7,693 bases of DNA from Bacteriovoracales bacterium (lineage in GTDB: Bacteria; Bdellovibrionota; Bacteriovoracia; Bacteriovoracales; Bacteriovoracaceae): NCBI GenBank assembly GCA_007117175.1, contig SKGZ01000095.1, positions 1-7,693 on the forward strand, given 5' to 3'. Under the pieces are notes generated by a model that saw only the letters and a list, made by a program, of their open reading frames with translations, did no database searches and was not told where the DNA came from. Of this stretch, positions 6,846 to 7,693 are shown in pieces (position 1 is the stretch's first letter; the number at the start of each line of letters is the position of its first letter). Position numbers and translations under genes: made by a program.

Positions 6846-7097
6846 ATGAAGATTCAAGGTTTTATGAAGTTTAATGAAGATTTATTTTGCGAATGTCACC
6901 TTGTCACTGTTTCGGAAATCGTTGAAAGAAGCAGCCTAGGGGAAAAAGCAGAAGAAATTCAAAAAAAACTTCGCGTGGGCAAAGGCTGTGGTAGCTGCTT
7001 GCGTCCCTACCAGGGAAATATAGCCAGTGCAGTGAAGGACATAATGAGAGATGAAAAGAAATTTAAAATAATTGAGGAGTATGGCCATGAGTTTTAA
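6846..7097 (+). CDS. BFD-like [2Fe-2S]-binding small protein
   Basis: This 83-residue protein has the cysteine layout of the bacterioferritin-associated ferredoxin (BFD-like) domain: C-x-C at 15-17 (CEC, followed by HLVT) and C-x-x-C at 48-51 (CGSC), about 30 residues apart with helical sequence between. Such domains bind a [2Fe-2S] cluster. They act in iron release from bacterioferritin or as parts of reductases and NifU-like proteins; which role applies here cannot be read. A basic, charged C-terminal helix (~62-78) extends beyond the minimal domain. The start is uncertain: the ATG at 6846 lacks a well-spaced ribosome site, while the in-frame ATG at 6864 follows AAGG (6856-6859) by 4 bases and still retains all four cysteines. 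The longer form is given. The 3' end overlaps the next gene by 11 bases, so the two are probably translated together. No bacterioferritin gene is visible in the window. Confidence 0.85.
   Translation: MKIQGFMKFNEDLFCECHLVTVSEIVERSSLGEKAEEIQKKLRVGKGCGSCLRPYQGNIASAVKDIMRDEKKFKIIEEYGHEF
7074..7079 (+). promoter_or_regulatory. Ribosome binding site deciding the start of the endonuclease IV-like gene
   Basis: GAGGAG lies 7 bases before the ATG at 7087 but only 1 base before the in-frame ATG at 7081. Spacing therefore favours 7087 as the start. The site lies inside the 3' end of the BFD-like gene, consistent with coupled translation of the pair. Confidence 0.7.
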
Positions 7098-7693
7098 TGG
7101 ATTATTATTTGGAACAGCTGGTGCACCAAACGCAACAGAAAAAAAGAATAGCCCCGTCGATGGTGTTGTTTCTATAAGTCAGCTTGGTCTGGACTGTATG
7201 CAATTAGAGTTTGCTCATGGCGTTCGAATGAAAGAAGAGGTTTCCTCCGCATTAAGACGAGCCTCCTATGAACTTAACATACCACTCACATCACACGGTC
7301 CTTATTACATTAACCTCAATGCTAGAGAGCAGGATAAAATAGACTCTTCTGTAGAAAGAATTATTCAAACTGCTAAAATTTCTGATCTCTGTGGTGCTGA
7401 ATCAATGACTTTTCACGCTGCATTTTACATGAAGGACTCTCCTTACGATGTGTTTGATTTGGTGGAAAAATCAATGAATGTAATCGAGGAACGCCTCTCT
7501 AGGCTTGATATTGAAATTGAACTACGACCAGAGTTAACCGGAAAAACGTCTCAGTTTGGCTCATTAGACGAATTAATTAACCTCTCAAGGTCGGTCAACA
7601 CCTGCAAGCCATGTCTTGATTTCTCTCACCTTTATGCCAGGACAGGTGAATACAATAGCTATGACGAATTTATTAATGTGCTTGATCGCCTAG
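7087..7693 (+). CDS. Endonuclease IV-like (AP endonuclease family 2) TIM-barrel protein, N-terminal part
   Basis: The visible 202 residues match the metal-dependent TIM barrel shared by endonuclease IV (Nfo) and xylose isomerase-like proteins. Nfo cuts DNA 5' of abasic sites in base excision repair. Markers in order are FGTAG (8-12) at the first strand, SHGPYYINL (69-77) with His70, TFHAAFY (108-114) with His110, RPELTGK (147-153) with Glu149, and CLDFSH (176-181) with Asp178 and His181. These fall almost exactly where E. coli Nfo has zinc ligands H69, H109, E145, D179 and H182; the remaining ligands lie beyond the window. The wording (FGTAG, GPYYINLN, TGKTSQFGS) resembles, from memory, the archaeal-type branch rather than E. 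coli Nfo. HAA replaces the common HPG, a mild oddity. It overlaps the BFD-like gene by 11 bases. A sugar isomerase-type function is the main alternative, so no gene symbol is given. Confidence 0.8.
   Translation, partial: MSFNGLLFGTAGAPNATEKKNSPVDGVVSISQLGLDCMQLEFAHGVRMKEEVSSALRRASYELNIPLTSHGPYYINLNAREQDKIDSSVERIIQTAKISDLCGAESMTFHAAFYMKDSPYDVFDLVEKSMNVIEERLSRLDIEIELRPELTGKTSQFGSLDELINLSRSVNTCKPCLDFSHLYARTGEYNSYDEFINVLDRL

Overview
The window looks like a low-GC bacterial chromosome segment, probably Gram-negative. The best guess is Bdellovibrionota/Bacteriovoracales or a related former deltaproteobacterial lineage. That guess rests on the mix of genes: a fused IcmF-type acyl-CoA mutase, a sigma-54 (NtrC-type) two-component system and lipoprotein maturation genes. 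It is an inference from gene content, not a sequence match. There are no tRNA or rRNA genes, insertion sequences or CRISPR arrays, and coding density is very high with no gene-free stretch over about 40 bases.

Bases 6809 down to 1 (minus strand) form one tightly packed gene train. In transcription order these are: an unrecognised three-helix membrane protein (6809-6183); a CHASE2-domain membrane histidine kinase (6219-4315); its likely partner, an NtrC-family response regulator/sigma-54 activator (4280-2772); signal peptidase II LspA (2762-2259); a short Lgt-type prolipoprotein diacylglyceryl transferase (2265-1612); and the N-terminal half of the fused B12-dependent mutase IcmF (1584-1, running off the window). 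Gaps are 9 to 34 bases or overlaps of 37 and 7 bases, so one transcript is plausible.

Bases 6846 to 7693 (plus strand) are divergent. They carry a small BFD-like [2Fe-2S] protein whose last codons overlap the start of an endonuclease IV-like TIM-barrel protein that is cut by the window end.

Functionally, Lgt and LspA perform the first two steps of bacterial lipoprotein maturation. The kinase and regulator just upstream would sense an extracytoplasmic signal through CHASE2 and drive sigma-54-dependent genes; their targets cannot be read from this window. IcmF interconverts isobutyryl-CoA and n-butyryl-CoA and has no obvious link to the others. The least ordinary items are the uncharacterised membrane protein overlapping the kinase, an EF-hand-like loop in the regulator's linker, the shortened and divergent Lgt, and the coupled [2Fe-2S]/endonuclease IV-like pair. 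I did not find a convincing wholly new multi-gene system.
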